64,000 nt of DNA, taken from positions 248,001 to 312,000 of the forward strand of contig NZ_CP015103.1 of NCBI RefSeq assembly GCF_002214505.1. The letters run 5' to 3'. The stretch is from Thermococcus siculi. Lineage in GTDB: Archaea; Methanobacteriota_B; Thermococci; Thermococcales; Thermococcaceae. The notes beneath the pieces were generated by a model. That model was not told the DNA's origin. It did not search any database and worked only from the letters and a program-made list of their open reading frames with translations. Numbering within the stretch: position 1 is the first letter of the stretch; every line of letters begins with the position of its first letter. Below, piece after piece: positions 27,611 to 36,727 of this stretch. The translations under genes and the position numbers were made by a program.

Positions 27611-27807
27611 TTATGTAACGTGAGAATCAGTAAACCCTGCCCCCCTCTTCAATCTCTCTAACCTCTTCTCAAGCTCCTCCTCCTTTTTCTCAGCATATCC
27701 CCTCATCCACCGTAAAAGTGCCCAGTAGAGAATGGCCATCCGAGAAGCCCCAGAACGCCAAGAATTATACCCCTATCGGTCGGGACTGACTGGGGAACGG
27801 AGGGCAT
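27611..27807 (-). pseudogene. Frameshifted small membrane protein gene
   Basis: From ATG 27807 the minus strand encodes MPSVPQSVPTDRGIILGVLG then LLGWP, a membrane-like segment. Near 27733-27738 the frame breaks; the frame shifted by one base continues as ILYWALLRWMRGYAEKKEEE and a basic, coiled-coil-like tail to TAA at 27611. Restoring one base in the TGGCCA stretch gives a plausible 65-residue protein with a hydrophobic helix and charged tail. It has a ribosome site (GTGAGATGA) and a TATA box (CCTTTAAAGC, about 27839-27848). It may be a recent pseudogene or a sequencing error; I do not know the function. Confidence 0.6.
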
Positions 27808-27860
27808 TCATCTCACTTAAACCAGCTATCTTGAAGATGCTTTAAAGGTTGTTTCTCCCA

Positions 27861-27873
27861 ACCTTTTTAAAAT
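27861..27873 (+). promoter_or_regulatory. Promoter of the NAC gene
   Basis: ACCTTTTTAAAAT lies 30-42 bases upstream of the NAC start. The region between 27808 and 27902 also holds the divergent promoter of the frameshifted small gene. Confidence 0.5.
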
Positions 27874-27902
27874 CCCCTTCCAATTCTCTCCGGGTGGTAA
27901 GG

Positions 27903-28238
27903 ATGATGGGAATGAACCCGAGGCAGATGAAGAAGCTCATGCGCCAGATGGGCATAAAGATGGAGGAGATGGAGGGCGTCAAGGAGGTCGTGATCAGGCT
28001 CGAGAACAAGGAGATAGTCCTCAAAGACCCCGCAATCACGATAATAACCGCCCAGGGCGAGAAGAGCTATCAGATAATCCCGGGAAGCGAGGAGGTCAGG
28101 GCGATAGTGAACGTCTCGGAGGAGGACATAAAGCTGGTCATGGAGCAGGCGGGCGTCGACTACGAGGCCGCAAGGAAGGCCCTCATAGAGGCCGATGGCG
28201 ATCTGGCAGAGGCCATCCTAAAGCTGACGGAAGAATGA
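27903..28238 (+). CDS. nac: Nascent polypeptide-associated complex protein
   Basis: A 111-residue archaeal alpha-NAC. The basic ribosome-binding N-terminus ([13 protein letters not shown]) leads into the beta-barrel NAC domain ([23 protein letters not shown]) and ends in a UBA domain ([22 protein letters not shown]). It binds nascent chains at the ribosome as a homodimer. ATG 27903 follows GGTGG by 5 bases; the second ATG at 27906 is an alternative. Confidence 0.93.
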   Translation: MMGMNPRQMKKLMRQMGIKMEEMEGVKEVVIRLENKEIVLKDPAITIITAQGEKSYQIIPGSEEVRAIVNVSEEDIKLVMEQAGVDYEAARKALIEADGDLAEAILKLTEE

Positions 28239-28250
28239 AAAGGGGAAGAC

Positions 28251-28610
28251 TCACTCTTTCTCATGCTCTTTCTTGAAGGCCTCTATGGCCTTCGTGAGCG
28301 GGATGAGGTGCATCAGTGCCGGACCGCCGGCCATCAGCACCGCGACAAGGCCGGCCTCTATAAGCTCCTCTGGCTTTGCTCCGGCCTCGAGGGCCTTCTG
28401 GGCATGGAGGTATATGCACCACTCGCAGCCGGCTGAGATGCCGAGGGCAAGGGCTATCAGCTCCTTCTCCCTCGTCGTCAATGCCTTGTTGTCCAGGGTC
28501 TCGCGGAGGAAGCGGGAGAATGCTGATATCTCCTTGGGATGCTCCTTTCCGAGTTTGTTGAGAAGCTCCTCAATCTCGAGGAGTTTGACGTTAACATCGT
28601 CGTAATCCAT
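28251..28610 (-). CDS. Carboxymuconolactone decarboxylase/AhpD-like protein
   Basis: A 119-residue CMD-family protein with the AhpD-type redox motif CEWC followed by IYLHAQKALEAG. The paired cysteines and the later His suggest a thiol peroxidase or disulfide reductase role in oxidative defence rather than decarboxylation. ATG 28610 has GGTGG 5 bases upstream. It converges with the NAC gene. Confidence 0.83.
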   Translation of the reverse strand: MDYDDVNVKLLEIEELLNKLGKEHPKEISAFSRFLRETLDNKALTTREKELIALALGISAGCEWCIYLHAQKALEAGAKPEELIEAGLVAVLMAGGPALMHLIPLTKAIEAFKKEHEKE

Positions 28611-28721
28611 GGGGACCACCGTGTATAGCTCTCGTTCTGGGTTTAAAGGCGTATCTTCAACTTTTGGTTAGAAACTGACCGTTCCAAAAGACTATAAACC
28701 CCCCAGGGGAAGGTAAAAGCG

Positions 28722-30008
28722 ATGCGAGCGATAGGTGTCATAAGGCGCTCAAGGCGCGAGGGGACAAGCCGGGAGGAGTTCGAGGAGCTCCTCAGGAGTG
28801 CGGGCTACGAGGTAGTGGCCATTATCGAGCAGAACCGTGAGGAGCACCCGCGTTACAACATAGGAAAGGGCAAGCTGGAGGAGCTTAGGAAGCTTGTGGA
28901 GGAGCTGAAGCCTGACAAGGTGATATTCGCGAACCGGCTCACGCCAAGCCAGGCCTACAACCTCTGGAAGGAGCTACGCGTTGAGGTCATAGACAGGTGG
29001 CAACTCGTCCTCGAGATATTCGAGAAGCGCGCCCACTCCAAGGAGGCTAAACTCCAGGTGGAGCTGGCTTCTCTCCAGTACGAGGTTCCGCTCGTCAAAG
29101 AGGCAATAAGGAGGATAAAGCTCGGTGACAGGGCCGGTTTCAAGGGAATGGGTGAGTACCAGACGAGACAGTACCTCAAGCACATCCGCTACAGGATGGG
29201 AAGGATAAGGAAGGAGCTGGAGAGGGTCAGGGCCGACCGCGAGGTTAAGAGGAAGCGCCGCGAGGAGGTCGGCTTCATACTCATAGCCCTGGCCGGCTAC
29301 ACCAACGCTGGAAAATCGACGCTTCTAAACGCCCTCGCGAGGGAGGACATAGAGGCCAGGAACCAGATGTTCACGACACTCGATACGACCACGAGGCGCT
29401 TCAAGCTCGGCGGAAAGAGGGTTCTGGCAACTGACACGGTAGGATTCATAGACGGCCTCCCACCGTTCATAGTTGAGGCCTTCCACTCGACGCTGGAGGA
29501 GATTGTGAAGGCAGATATCATCCTCCTCGTCCTCGACGCCAGCGAGCCGTGGGCAGAAATAAAGAGGAAGTTCCTGGCTTCCATCAACGTTCTCAGGGAG
29601 CTGAAGGCCCTCGACAAGCCAATGATAGTAGCGCTCAACAAGAGGGACCTGACGACGGAGGAGGACGTCAGGGACAAGGCCGAGAGGATAGAGGAAATAG
29701 TCGAGGAGAGAGGGATAAACGTACACAGGGTGGTTTCCATCTCGGCCAAGCTCGGCCAGCTGGAGGAGCTATACGATGCCCTCGAGGAGGTAATCCTGAC
29801 CCTGCCAAAGTACGGGGCCTTTGAGATAACCGTGAGCGAGCCGGAGAAGGTTCCCCAGGTAATGGCCATGATAAACGCCATCGGGGAGGTTCTGGAGGTC
29901 GAGTACGGGGCCGAGACGAGGATAAGGGCCTACGTCCAGACGGGAATGATAAAGGAGCTGACGAGGCTGGGCGTGGAAATAAAGAGACAGTCGAGAGAGG
30001 ACGAGTAA
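28722..30008 (+). CDS. hflX: GTPase HflX
   Basis: A 428-residue GTPase. The N-terminal HflX domain contains NIGKGKLEEL (46-55) and the long helical region around EKRAHSKEAKLQVELASLQYE. The G domain has G1 AGYTNAGKST (191-200), the G2 threonines TTLDTTTRR, G3 DTVGF and G4 NKRD. A C-terminal ferredoxin-like domain follows. HflX binds 50S subunits and can split stalled or heat-damaged ribosomes. Confidence 0.93.
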   Translation: MRAIGVIRRSRREGTSREEFEELLRSAGYEVVAIIEQNREEHPRYNIGKGKLEELRKLVEELKPDKVIFANRLTPSQAYNLWKELRVEVIDRWQLVLEIFEKRAHSKEAKLQVELASLQYEVPLVKEAIRRIKLGDRAGFKGMGEYQTRQYLKHIRYRMGRIRKELERVRADREVKRKRREEVGFILIALAGYTNAGKSTLLNALAREDIEARNQMFTTLDTTTRRFKLGGKRVLATDTVGFIDGLPPFIVEAFHSTLEEIVKADIILLVLDASEPWAEIKRKFLASINVLRELKALDKPMIVALNKRDLTTEEDVRDKAERIEEIVEERGINVHRVVSISAKLGQLEELYDALEEVILTLPKYGAFEITVSEPEKVPQVMAMINAIGEVLEVEYGAETRIRAYVQTGMIKELTRLGVEIKRQSREDE

Positions 30009-30051
30009 AGATTTTATACAATGAACCCCAAGAAGTAGTATGGGTGAGGGA

Positions 30052-30900
30052 ATGTCCAAGCGTCTTTATCTCCTCGTGATTGCCCTCATAGTAGTGGCTA
30101 CCATTGGAGGATACCTCTTCTCAGGAAATCCCGAGACAGCTTCCGAAAGCGCTCCGGGGGTTAACATGCGGTTCTACACCCACAACGGGGAGAGGCTCAT
30201 CGAATTCACCCTTACCTCAAACGGCACGTCCTTCTCCTACACCCTGCGCGGGGAACAGGGCTATTCGGACGAGCTCCCCGAAGGTTCCCTCATCTATGCC
30301 CACGACTTTCAGACGGGAAGGAGCGATTACGCGCTGGTGAGGGTCGAGGACAAAGAGGTCAAAGTCATCTGGAAGAAGAGCTTCAACGAACTTGTGCAAT
30401 ACTTTGGATACCAGAATGGAAGCCTGATCCTCGTCAGACAGGGAAACGACACCTCAGAGACCACTGAAGTTTACCTAATCGACGCCTCCACAGGGCATGA
30501 AAGGAAAGTCGTCATCAGCGAGAGGGCCTTCCAAGTTTCTGATGTCCTTCTGTTCAATGGCACCGCGTACATAGCCGGGGCAAGCGCCTTCACGGGGGAT
30601 GCCGTGCTCTACGTCTACAATGGAAGTGGCCTCAAAAGACTCGTGGTGGACTCGGCCGGTGACCGGCTCGTTGGGATAAAGGTTCTCCTCGATGTCGATG
30701 AGTGGCACGTCGCCTTTGCCTACGGCCTCGACGCGTGGGACGGAAACGTCACCAGCGGCCTATGCATCCTGAACGTTGAGAATCTTAGTGAAGTGAGCCG
30801 CTTTGGGCTTCCTGAGGGAATGCTCAGGGAAGTACGGCTGGAATGGAAGAAGGTCGTGGTTGAGACCGACCGGGAGATTAGAACTTACGACATCGATTAA
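30052..30900 (+). CDS. Membrane-anchored extracytoplasmic protein of unknown function
   Basis: A 282-residue protein with one N-terminal membrane helix (about residues 4-22) and a large beta-rich domain carrying several N-glycosylation sites (NGT, NDT, NGS). Repeating strand patterns such as LIDASTGHERKV suggest a beta-propeller-like fold. ATG 30052 is chosen because GGGTGAGGG directly precedes it, and ATTTTATAC at 30011-30019 is a likely TATA box. Its TAA shares TTAA with the convergent PiT gene. Confidence 0.72.
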   Translation: MSKRLYLLVIALIVVATIGGYLFSGNPETASESAPGVNMRFYTHNGERLIEFTLTSNGTSFSYTLRGEQGYSDELPEGSLIYAHDFQTGRSDYALVRVEDKEVKVIWKKSFNELVQYFGYQNGSLILVRQGNDTSETTEVYLIDASTGHERKVVISERAFQVSDVLLFNGTAYIAGASAFTGDAVLYVYNGSGLKRLVVDSAGDRLVGIKVLLDVDEWHVAFAYGLDAWDGNVTSGLCILNVENLSEVSRFGLPEGMLREVRLEWKKVVVETDREIRTYDID

Positions 30901-31859
30901 ACCAGCCCCACCAGGGCGAAGGCCTTGAAGATGGCCAGAGAGATGAAGATTGCGGTTAGCGGCGTCGCCACCCAGCCAAAGACTATGTCCCTTATCACCG
31001 ACTTCTCGACGCCCTGACCCGCCAGGAGACCCACTCCAACGACGCCACCAACTATCGACTGGCTCGAGCTTACCGGAAGGCCGAAGAAGTTGGCGAGGCT
31101 CACCGCTATGGCCGAGCCGAATTGGGCCGCAAAGGCTGATATGGGGCCGAGCGCGGTTATCTTCTTCCCAACGGTGTGCATGACGGCGTAGCTGAAGGTG
31201 AGGGCACCAACGGAGAGGGATATTGCCCCGAAGATGCCGGCAACCTTCGGTTCCATGAAGCCGGCCCCGACCAGCGGACCGGAGGCGTTTGCGACCTCGT
31301 TGGTCCCGAAGTTGAAGGCCATGTAGGAGCCGCCGAGTATGGCCAAAGCCTTGTACATGGCCTCGATCGTTGATACAGTCTTTATCCTGGAGACGACCCA
31401 GGCGTAGAACTTGAAGAGCACCATTGCAAGGATTCCCGAGAGAACGGGGGAAACCACCCACGCGGCCGCGATCTTGAGCAGGGTGTACCAGTTCACCGGT
31501 GCGTGGGTTGCGAGGCCAACGCCGATGACACCGCCGACGATGGCCTGGGTGGTGGAAACGGGGAGGCCCTTTATCGTCGCTATCGTAACCCAGACGCCGG
31601 CAGCCAGGAGGGCTATGACGGCCATCTCCATCGTGAGGTAGCCTTCGGGGACTATGCCCTTGCCGACCGTCTTCATGACCTTGTAGCCCTTGAGGTATGC
31701 ACCCATCAGGACGAAGATAGCTATGGTTAGAGTCGCCTGTCTGAAGCTGAGTATGCCCGCGCCAACGGCCGTTCCCATAGCGTTGGCTGAATCGTTGGAA
31801 CCGATGTTCCATGCAATGTAGAATGCCACTGCAATGGCTGCCAGCGCAAGCGCATCCAT
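30897..31859 (-). CDS. PiT-family inorganic phosphate transporter
   Basis: A 320-residue membrane protein with about ten hydrophobic segments and the two PiT signature repeats: NIGSNDSANAMGTAVGAG near the N-terminus and NFGTNEVANASGPLVGAG in the middle. Each is followed by a VSTTQAIVGG or VSSSQSIVGG motif. It should import phosphate with sodium or protons. ATG 31859 follows GGTGGTC; the longer frame to 31973 would begin upstream of the likely TATA box (CTTTTAAATC, about 31904-31913). A DUF47 regulator gene is at 23050. Confidence 0.9.
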   Translation of the reverse strand: MDALALAAIAVAFYIAWNIGSNDSANAMGTAVGAGILSFRQATLTIAIFVLMGAYLKGYKVMKTVGKGIVPEGYLTMEMAVIALLAAGVWVTIATIKGLPVSTTQAIVGGVIGVGLATHAPVNWYTLLKIAAAWVVSPVLSGILAMVLFKFYAWVVSRIKTVSTIEAMYKALAILGGSYMAFNFGTNEVANASGPLVGAGFMEPKVAGIFGAISLSVGALTFSYAVMHTVGKKITALGPISAFAAQFGSAIAVSLANFFGLPVSSSQSIVGGVVGVGLLAGQGVEKSVIRDIVFGWVATPLTAIFISLAIFKAFALVGLV

Positions 31860-32026
31860 TTTGACCACCGCTATATAGTCTATATACCCCCGTATAGCTG
31901 GGAGATTTAAAAGTCTAGCGGACGAAGTTTTTTCGGGAAACGATGCGCGCTTTTCTCCATCGGAGACTGACAACGTTCACCCTTACCCAAAGACACCTGC
32001 CGAAGGGAGCTTAAGCCAATACCGAA

Positions 32027-32036
32027 ACTTAAATAA
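32027..32036 (+). promoter_or_regulatory. Promoter of the porG-vorDAB operon
   Basis: ACTTAAATAA is a TATA-like element 47-56 bases before the porG start. AAGGAGG at 32068-32074 is an unusually complete ribosome binding site, 8 bases before ATG. Confidence 0.55.
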
Positions 32037-32082
32037 ATGCATTGGATGAATAAACTTTGACAAATTTAAGGAGGCAGAGAAG

Positions 32083-32640
32083 ATGATCGAGATTCGTTTT
32101 CACGGTAGGGGTGGACAGGGTGCAGTTACTGCCGCCAACATACTAGCTTCCGCAGCTTTCCTCGAGGGCAAGTACGTCCAGGCGTTCCCGTTCTTCGGTG
32201 TTGAGAGGCGTGGAGCGCCGGTTACCGCCTTCACCAGGATCGACGAGAAGCCGATCAGGATAAAGACTCAGATCTACGAGCCGGACATAGTCGTCGTCCT
32301 CGACCCGAGCCTTCTCGACACCGTCGACGTTACCGCCGGTCTCAAGGAGGGCGGAACCGTCATAGTCAACACCGAGAAGAGCAAGGAGGAGGTCCTTGAG
32401 AAGCTCAAGAAGAAGCCGGCCAAGCTTGCCCTCGTCGACGCAACCACCATAGCCCTCGACGTCCTCGGTCTTCCGATCACAAACACCGCCATCCTCGGTG
32501 CGGTCGCCAAGGCCACCGGCGTCGTTACCCTCGAGCACGTCCAGAAGGCCATTAAGGACGTCTTCTCAGGAACCCTCGGCGAGAAGAACGCCAAGGCCGC
32601 AGAGGAGTCCTTCAACAAGACTGTGGTCTACGAGCTCTGA
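32083..32640 (+). CDS. porG: Shared gamma subunit of pyruvate and 2-oxoisovalerate ferredoxin oxidoreductases
   Basis: A 185-residue gamma subunit with the family motif [17 protein letters not shown] (residues 6-22), which helps bind CoA. In Pyrococcus furiosus one gamma gene serves both POR and VOR; only one copy is present here ahead of both sets, so the same sharing is likely. It begins the order porG-vorD-vorA-vorB-porD-porA-porB known from that genus. Confidence 0.95.
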
Positions 32641-32685
32641 TCTTCTTTCACTTACTTCCTTAAACTTAAACGGGTGGTGATAAGG

Positions 32686-33003
32686 TTGAACACGTTGTTT
32701 GGCGAAAAGAAAGAGGGGGCCACCAAAATCGTCCTCACCAAGGTGGATGAGTACCCCGAGGCCCCCATAAGCTTGGGCACGACCCTGAGCAACTTCACCG
32801 GTGACTGGAGGACCTTCATACCGGTCATAGACGACAGCAAGTGCGTCAAGTGCTACATCTGCTGGAAGTTCTGTCCGGAGCCGGCCATATACATCCGCGA
32901 GGACGGCTACGTCGCGGTGGACTACGACTACTGTAAGGGATGCGGCATCTGCGCGAACGAGTGCCCGACGAACGCGATAACCATGGAGAAAGAGGAGAAG
33001 TGA
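32686..33003 (+). CDS. vorD: 2-oxoisovalerate ferredoxin oxidoreductase delta subunit
   Basis: A 105-residue ferredoxin-like subunit with two [4Fe-4S] motifs: CVKCYICWKFCP and CKGCGICANECP. TTG 32686 is chosen because GGTGGTGAT lies upstream and the resulting N-terminus (MNTLFGEKKEG) and length match known VorD; a GTG at 32674 lies inside the ribosome site. It carries electrons from the TPP site to ferredoxin. Confidence 0.92.
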   Translation: MNTLFGEKKEGATKIVLTKVDEYPEAPISLGTTLSNFTGDWRTFIPVIDDSKCVKCYICWKFCPEPAIYIREDGYVAVDYDYCKGCGICANECPTNAITMEKEEK

Positions 33004-33013
33004 GGTGTTGGTT

Positions 33014-34201
33014 ATGGAGTACAAACCCATTAGGAAGGTCGTGAGCGGTAACTACGCCGCCGCTTACGCCGTCAAGCACGCCCGTGTTGAGGTGGTCGCA
33101 GCTTATCCGATCACCCCTCAGACCAGCATCATCGAGAAGATAGCCGAGTTCCTGGCCAACGGAGAGGTTGAGAACCTCCAGTACGTCCCGGTGGAGAGCG
33201 AGCACTCCGCCATGGCCGCCACCATCGGTGCCTCGGCCACCGGAGCGAGGGCCTTCACGGCAACCTCGGCCCAGGGTCTCGCCCTCATGCACGAAATGCT
33301 CCACTGGGCGGCCGGTGCGAGGCTTCCCATAGTCATGGTCGACGTTAACAGGGCAATGGCTCCCCCGTGGAGCGTCTGGGACGACCAGACCGACAGCCTC
33401 GCCCAGAGGGACACCGGCTGGATGCAGTTTTACGCCGAGAACAACCAGGAGGTTTACGACGGTGTTCTCATGTCCTTCAAGGTCGCGGAGAAGGTCAACG
33501 TCCCGGCCATGGTCATCGAGAGCGCCTTCATACTGAGCCACACCTACGACGTCGTCGAGATGATCCCGCAGGAGCTCGTCGACGAGTTCCTCCCGCCGAG
33601 GGAGCCGCTCTACACCCTCACCGACTTCGACAACCCGAAGGCCATAGGCGCCCTCGCCACCCCGAACGACTACTACGAGTTCCGCTACAAGCTCGCGAAG
33701 GCCCATGAGGAGGCCAAGAAGGTCATTAAGGAGGTCGGTAAGGAGTTCGGCGAGCGCTTTGGAAGGGACTACAGCCAGATGATAGAGCTGTACAGGACCG
33801 ACGATGCCGACTTCGTCTTCATGGGCATGGGTTCGCTCATGGGAACCGTCAAGCAGGCAGTTGACATACTCCGCGAGGAGGGCTACAAGGTTGGAGCCGC
33901 TAAGGTGCGCTGGTTCAGGCCGTTCCCGAGCGAGGAACTCTACGAGCTGGCAAAGAACGTCGAAGGCATAGCCGTCCTCGACAGGAACTACTCCTTCGGA
34001 ATGGAGGGGATACTCTTCACCGAGGCCAAGGGAGTGCTCTACAACACCGACGCCAAGCCGCTCATGAAGAACTACATCGTTGGCCTTGGAGGCAGGGACT
34101 TCACCGTCGACGACGTCAGGAAGATCGCCGAGAACATGAAGGCAATCATTGAGAAGGGAGAGCTTGATGTAGAGGTGGACTGGTACCACCTTAAGAGGTG
34201 A
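33014..34201 (+). CDS. vorA: 2-oxoisovalerate ferredoxin oxidoreductase alpha subunit
   Basis: A 395-residue alpha subunit. The N-terminal domain has AAYPITPQTSIIEK and the conserved VESEHSAMAATIGASATGARAF helix, followed by a C-terminal domain with MGSLMGTVKQAVD. With the beta subunit it holds TPP and oxidises branched-chain 2-oxoacids to acyl-CoA during amino acid breakdown. It starts 10 bases after vorD; the stop overlaps the ribosome site of vorB. Confidence 0.94.
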   Translation: MEYKPIRKVVSGNYAAAYAVKHARVEVVAAYPITPQTSIIEKIAEFLANGEVENLQYVPVESEHSAMAATIGASATGARAFTATSAQGLALMHEMLHWAAGARLPIVMVDVNRAMAPPWSVWDDQTDSLAQRDTGWMQFYAENNQEVYDGVLMSFKVAEKVNVPAMVIESAFILSHTYDVVEMIPQELVDEFLPPREPLYTLTDFDNPKAIGALATPNDYYEFRYKLAKAHEEAKKVIKEVGKEFGERFGRDYSQMIELYRTDDADFVFMGMGSLMGTVKQAVDILREEGYKVGAAKVRWFRPFPSEELYELAKNVEGIAVLDRNYSFGMEGILFTEAKGVLYNTDAKPLMKNYIVGLGGRDFTVDDVRKIAENMKAIIEKGELDVEVDWYHLKR

Positions 34202-34206
34202 GAAAG

Positions 34207-35142
34207 ATGGAGATTCCCGAGAACGTTAAGAAGAGGCTGAGCATCCCGGCGGAGGAGTACTTCTACGCCGGCCACACCGCGTGCCAGGGCTGCGGTGCTT
34301 CCCTCGGACTCCGCTACGTCCTCAAGGCGTACGGAAAGAAGACCATATTCGCGATCCCCGCGTGCTGTTCAACCATCATAGCGGGAGCCTGGCCCTACTC
34401 GACCCTCGAGGCCAACCTCTTCCACACCGCCTTCGAGACCACCGGTGCCGTCATAGGCGGTATCGAGGCGGCCCTCAAGGCCAAGGGCTACAAGGTCAAG
34501 GGTGAGGACGGTGTTATGGTCGTCGGCTGGGCCGGCGACGGTGGTACCGCCGACATAGGCCTGCAGGCCCTCTCCGGGTTCCTCGAGAGGGGCCACGACG
34601 CGGTCTACATAATGTACGACAACGAGGCCTACATGAACACCGGAATCCAGAGGTCCGGTTCAACCCCCTACGGTGCCTGGACTACCAACACCCCGGGCGG
34701 AAAGAAGCACTTCCTCGAGAAGAGGCACAAGAAGAAGGTCATCGACATAGTCATAGCCCACGAGATACCCTACGCGGCAACCGCCAGCGTCGCCTTCCCG
34801 GAGGACTTCATGAGGAAGCTCAAGAAGGCTCAGAAGACCCCAGGACCCAGCTTCATCCAGCTCTTCAGCCCGTGCCCGACCGGCTGGCGCTCACCGACCG
34901 ACAAGAGCATCGAGATAGCCAGGCTCGCGGTTCAGACCGCCTACTTCCCGCTCTTCGAGTACGAGAACGGGAAGTACAAGATAAACATGCCGAGCACCAA
35001 GAAGGAGCCGAAGCCCATCGAGGAGTTCCTCAAGTACCAGGGCAGGTTCAAGTACATGACCAAGGAGGACATCGAGGTCCTCCAGCAGTGGGTCAACCAC
35101 GAGTGGGAGAAGCTCAAGAAGCTCGCCGAGGTCTTCGGCTGA
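34207..35142 (+). CDS. vorB: 2-oxoisovalerate ferredoxin oxidoreductase beta subunit
   Basis: A 311-residue beta subunit with the TPP/Mg motif [15 protein letters not shown] and the segment [18 protein letters not shown], which is nearly the same in PorB. Cysteines in ACQGCGAS near the N-terminus and in ACCST bind an iron-sulfur cluster. ATG 34207 follows GGTGAGAAAG. VorA and VorB together form the catalytic site. Confidence 0.94.
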   Translation: MEIPENVKKRLSIPAEEYFYAGHTACQGCGASLGLRYVLKAYGKKTIFAIPACCSTIIAGAWPYSTLEANLFHTAFETTGAVIGGIEAALKAKGYKVKGEDGVMVVGWAGDGGTADIGLQALSGFLERGHDAVYIMYDNEAYMNTGIQRSGSTPYGAWTTNTPGGKKHFLEKRHKKKVIDIVIAHEIPYAATASVAFPEDFMRKLKKAQKTPGPSFIQLFSPCPTGWRSPTDKSIEIARLAVQTAYFPLFEYENGKYKINMPSTKKEPKPIEEFLKYQGRFKYMTKEDIEVLQQWVNHEWEKLKKLAEVFG

Positions 35143-35160
35143 GCTTTCCCTCTTTACCCC

Positions 35161-35170
35161 AAGGTTTAAG
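35161..35170 (+). promoter_or_regulatory. Internal promoter before porDAB
   Basis: AGGTTTAAGT lies 34-43 bases before porD in the only sizable gap (61 bases) of the cluster. It suggests the POR-specific genes can be transcribed separately from porG-vorDAB. Confidence 0.45.
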
Positions 35171-35203
35171 TTTCCATCTGATAATTCACCCGAGGTGATA
35201 AGC

Positions 35204-35521
35204 ATGGCCGAGAGTCCGTTTAAGGCCGACATTGAGAGGGTTCAGAAGGAGTATAGCGAAAAGATGACGCCGGGAGCGATAGCAACCATACCTGGAAGCA
35301 GCGTCGTGAACAAGACCGGTTCCTGGCGTGTTTTCATGCCGGAGTTTAACAGGGACAAGTGCGTCCGCTGCTACCTCTGCTACATCTACTGCCCGGAGCC
35401 GGCCATCTACCTCGACGAGGAGAACTACCCGGTCTTCGACTACGACTACTGTAAGGGATGCGGTATTTGCGCTAACGAGTGCCCGACCGATGCCATAATC
35501 ATGGTTAGGGAGACCAAGTGA
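35204..35521 (+). CDS. porD: Pyruvate ferredoxin oxidoreductase delta subunit
   Basis: A 105-residue subunit with two [4Fe-4S] motifs, CVRCYLCYIYCP and CKGCGICANECP. ATG 35204 follows GAGGTGATAAGC. It is a paralog of VorD with a different N-terminus (AESPFKADIERVQKEYSEK). Confidence 0.94.
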   Translation: MAESPFKADIERVQKEYSEKMTPGAIATIPGSSVVNKTGSWRVFMPEFNRDKCVRCYLCYIYCPEPAIYLDEENYPVFDYDYCKGCGICANECPTDAIIMVRETK

Positions 35522-35532
35522 GGTGGTGAAAG

Positions 35533-36717
35533 ATGCCGATGAGAAAGGTTATGAAGGCCAACGAGGCGGCCGCCTGGGCCGCTAAGCTCGCCAAGCCGAA
35601 GGTTATTGCAGCCTTCCCAATTACGCCGTCGACCCTGGTTCCAGAGAAGATAAGCGAGTTCGTCGCGGATGGAGAGCTTGACGCTGAGTTCATCAAGGTC
35701 GAGAGCGAGCACTCAGCGATTTCGGCCTGTGTTGGAGCAAGCGCCGCCGGAGTCAGAACCTTCACCGCGACCGCCTCCCAGGGTCTCGCCCTCATGCACG
35801 AGATACTCTTCATAGCTGCTGGAATGAGGCTTCCGATAGTCATTGCAGTCGGAAACCGTTCCCTCAGCGCCCCGATCAACATCTGGAACGACTGGCAGGA
35901 CAGCATAAGCGAGCGCGACACCGGATGGCTCCAGTTCTACGCCGAGAACAACCAGGAGGCCCTCGACCTCATACTCATAGCCTTCAAGGTCGCCGAGGAC
36001 GAGAGGGTCCTCCTTCCGGCAATGGTCGGCTTCGACGCGTTCATCCTCACCCACACGGTCGAGCCGGTTGAGATTCCCGACCAGGAGGTAGTTGACGAGT
36101 TCCTCGGCGAGTACGAGCCAAAGTACGCCTACCTCGACCCGGCCAGGCCGATAACCCAGGGCACCCTCGCCTTCCCGGCCCACTACATGGAGGCTCGTTA
36201 CACCGTCTGGGAGGCCAACGAGAACGCCAAGAAGGTCATCGACGAGGTCTTCGCCGAGTTCGAGAAGAAGTTCGGAAGGAAGTACCAGAAGATAGAGGAG
36301 TACCGCACTGACGATGCTGAGATAGTCTTCGTCACCATGGGTTCCCTCGCCGGAACCGTCAAGGAGTACGTCGACCACCTCCGCGAGCAGGGAATCAAGG
36401 CCGGAGCTGCAAAGCTCACCGTCTACAGGCCGTTCCCGACCGAGGAAGTCAGGGAGCTGGCGAAGAAGGCGAAGGTTCTCGCGCTCCTCGAGAAGAACGT
36501 CACCTTCAGCGTCGGTGGTGCACTCTTCCAGGACTTCAGCAGGGCACTCGTGAACGAGAAGGAGAAGCCGATACTCGTTGACTTCATCCTCGGCCTCGGT
36601 GGCAGGGACGTCACCTTCAAGGACCTCGATGAGGCCCTCGAGATCAGCAGGAAGGCCCTCGCCGGAGAGGAGTTTGAGGAAGTCAACTGGATTGGACTAA
36701 GGAAGGAGATACTGTGA
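35533..36717 (+). CDS. porA: Pyruvate ferredoxin oxidoreductase alpha subunit
   Basis: A 394-residue alpha subunit, paralogous to Vor[37 protein letters not shown] and [13 protein letters not shown]. It binds pyruvate and helps hold TPP. POR converts pyruvate to acetyl-CoA and reduced ferredoxin, the last oxidative step of sugar fermentation in this group. It starts 11 bases after porD. Confidence 0.95.
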   Translation: MPMRKVMKANEAAAWAAKLAKPKVIAAFPITPSTLVPEKISEFVADGELDAEFIKVESEHSAISACVGASAAGVRTFTATASQGLALMHEILFIAAGMRLPIVIAVGNRSLSAPINIWNDWQDSISERDTGWLQFYAENNQEALDLILIAFKVAEDERVLLPAMVGFDAFILTHTVEPVEIPDQEVVDEFLGEYEPKYAYLDPARPITQGTLAFPAHYMEARYTVWEANENAKKVIDEVFAEFEKKFGRKYQKIEEYRTDDAEIVFVTMGSLAGTVKEYVDHLREQGIKAGAAKLTVYRPFPTEEVRELAKKAKVLALLEKNVTFSVGGALFQDFSRALVNEKEKPILVDFILGLGGRDVTFKDLDEALEISRKALAGEEFEEVNWIGLRKEIL

Positions 36718-36727
36718 GGTGAGGAAG

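Noticed and set aside
32846-34189. Long open frame (447 codons) on the minus strand opposite vorA
   Set aside because: It is the antisense of a highly conserved gene with strong codon bias; it has no ribosome site or recognisable motif. The same applies to long antisense frames at 6356-7477, 30760-31812 and 40808-42139.
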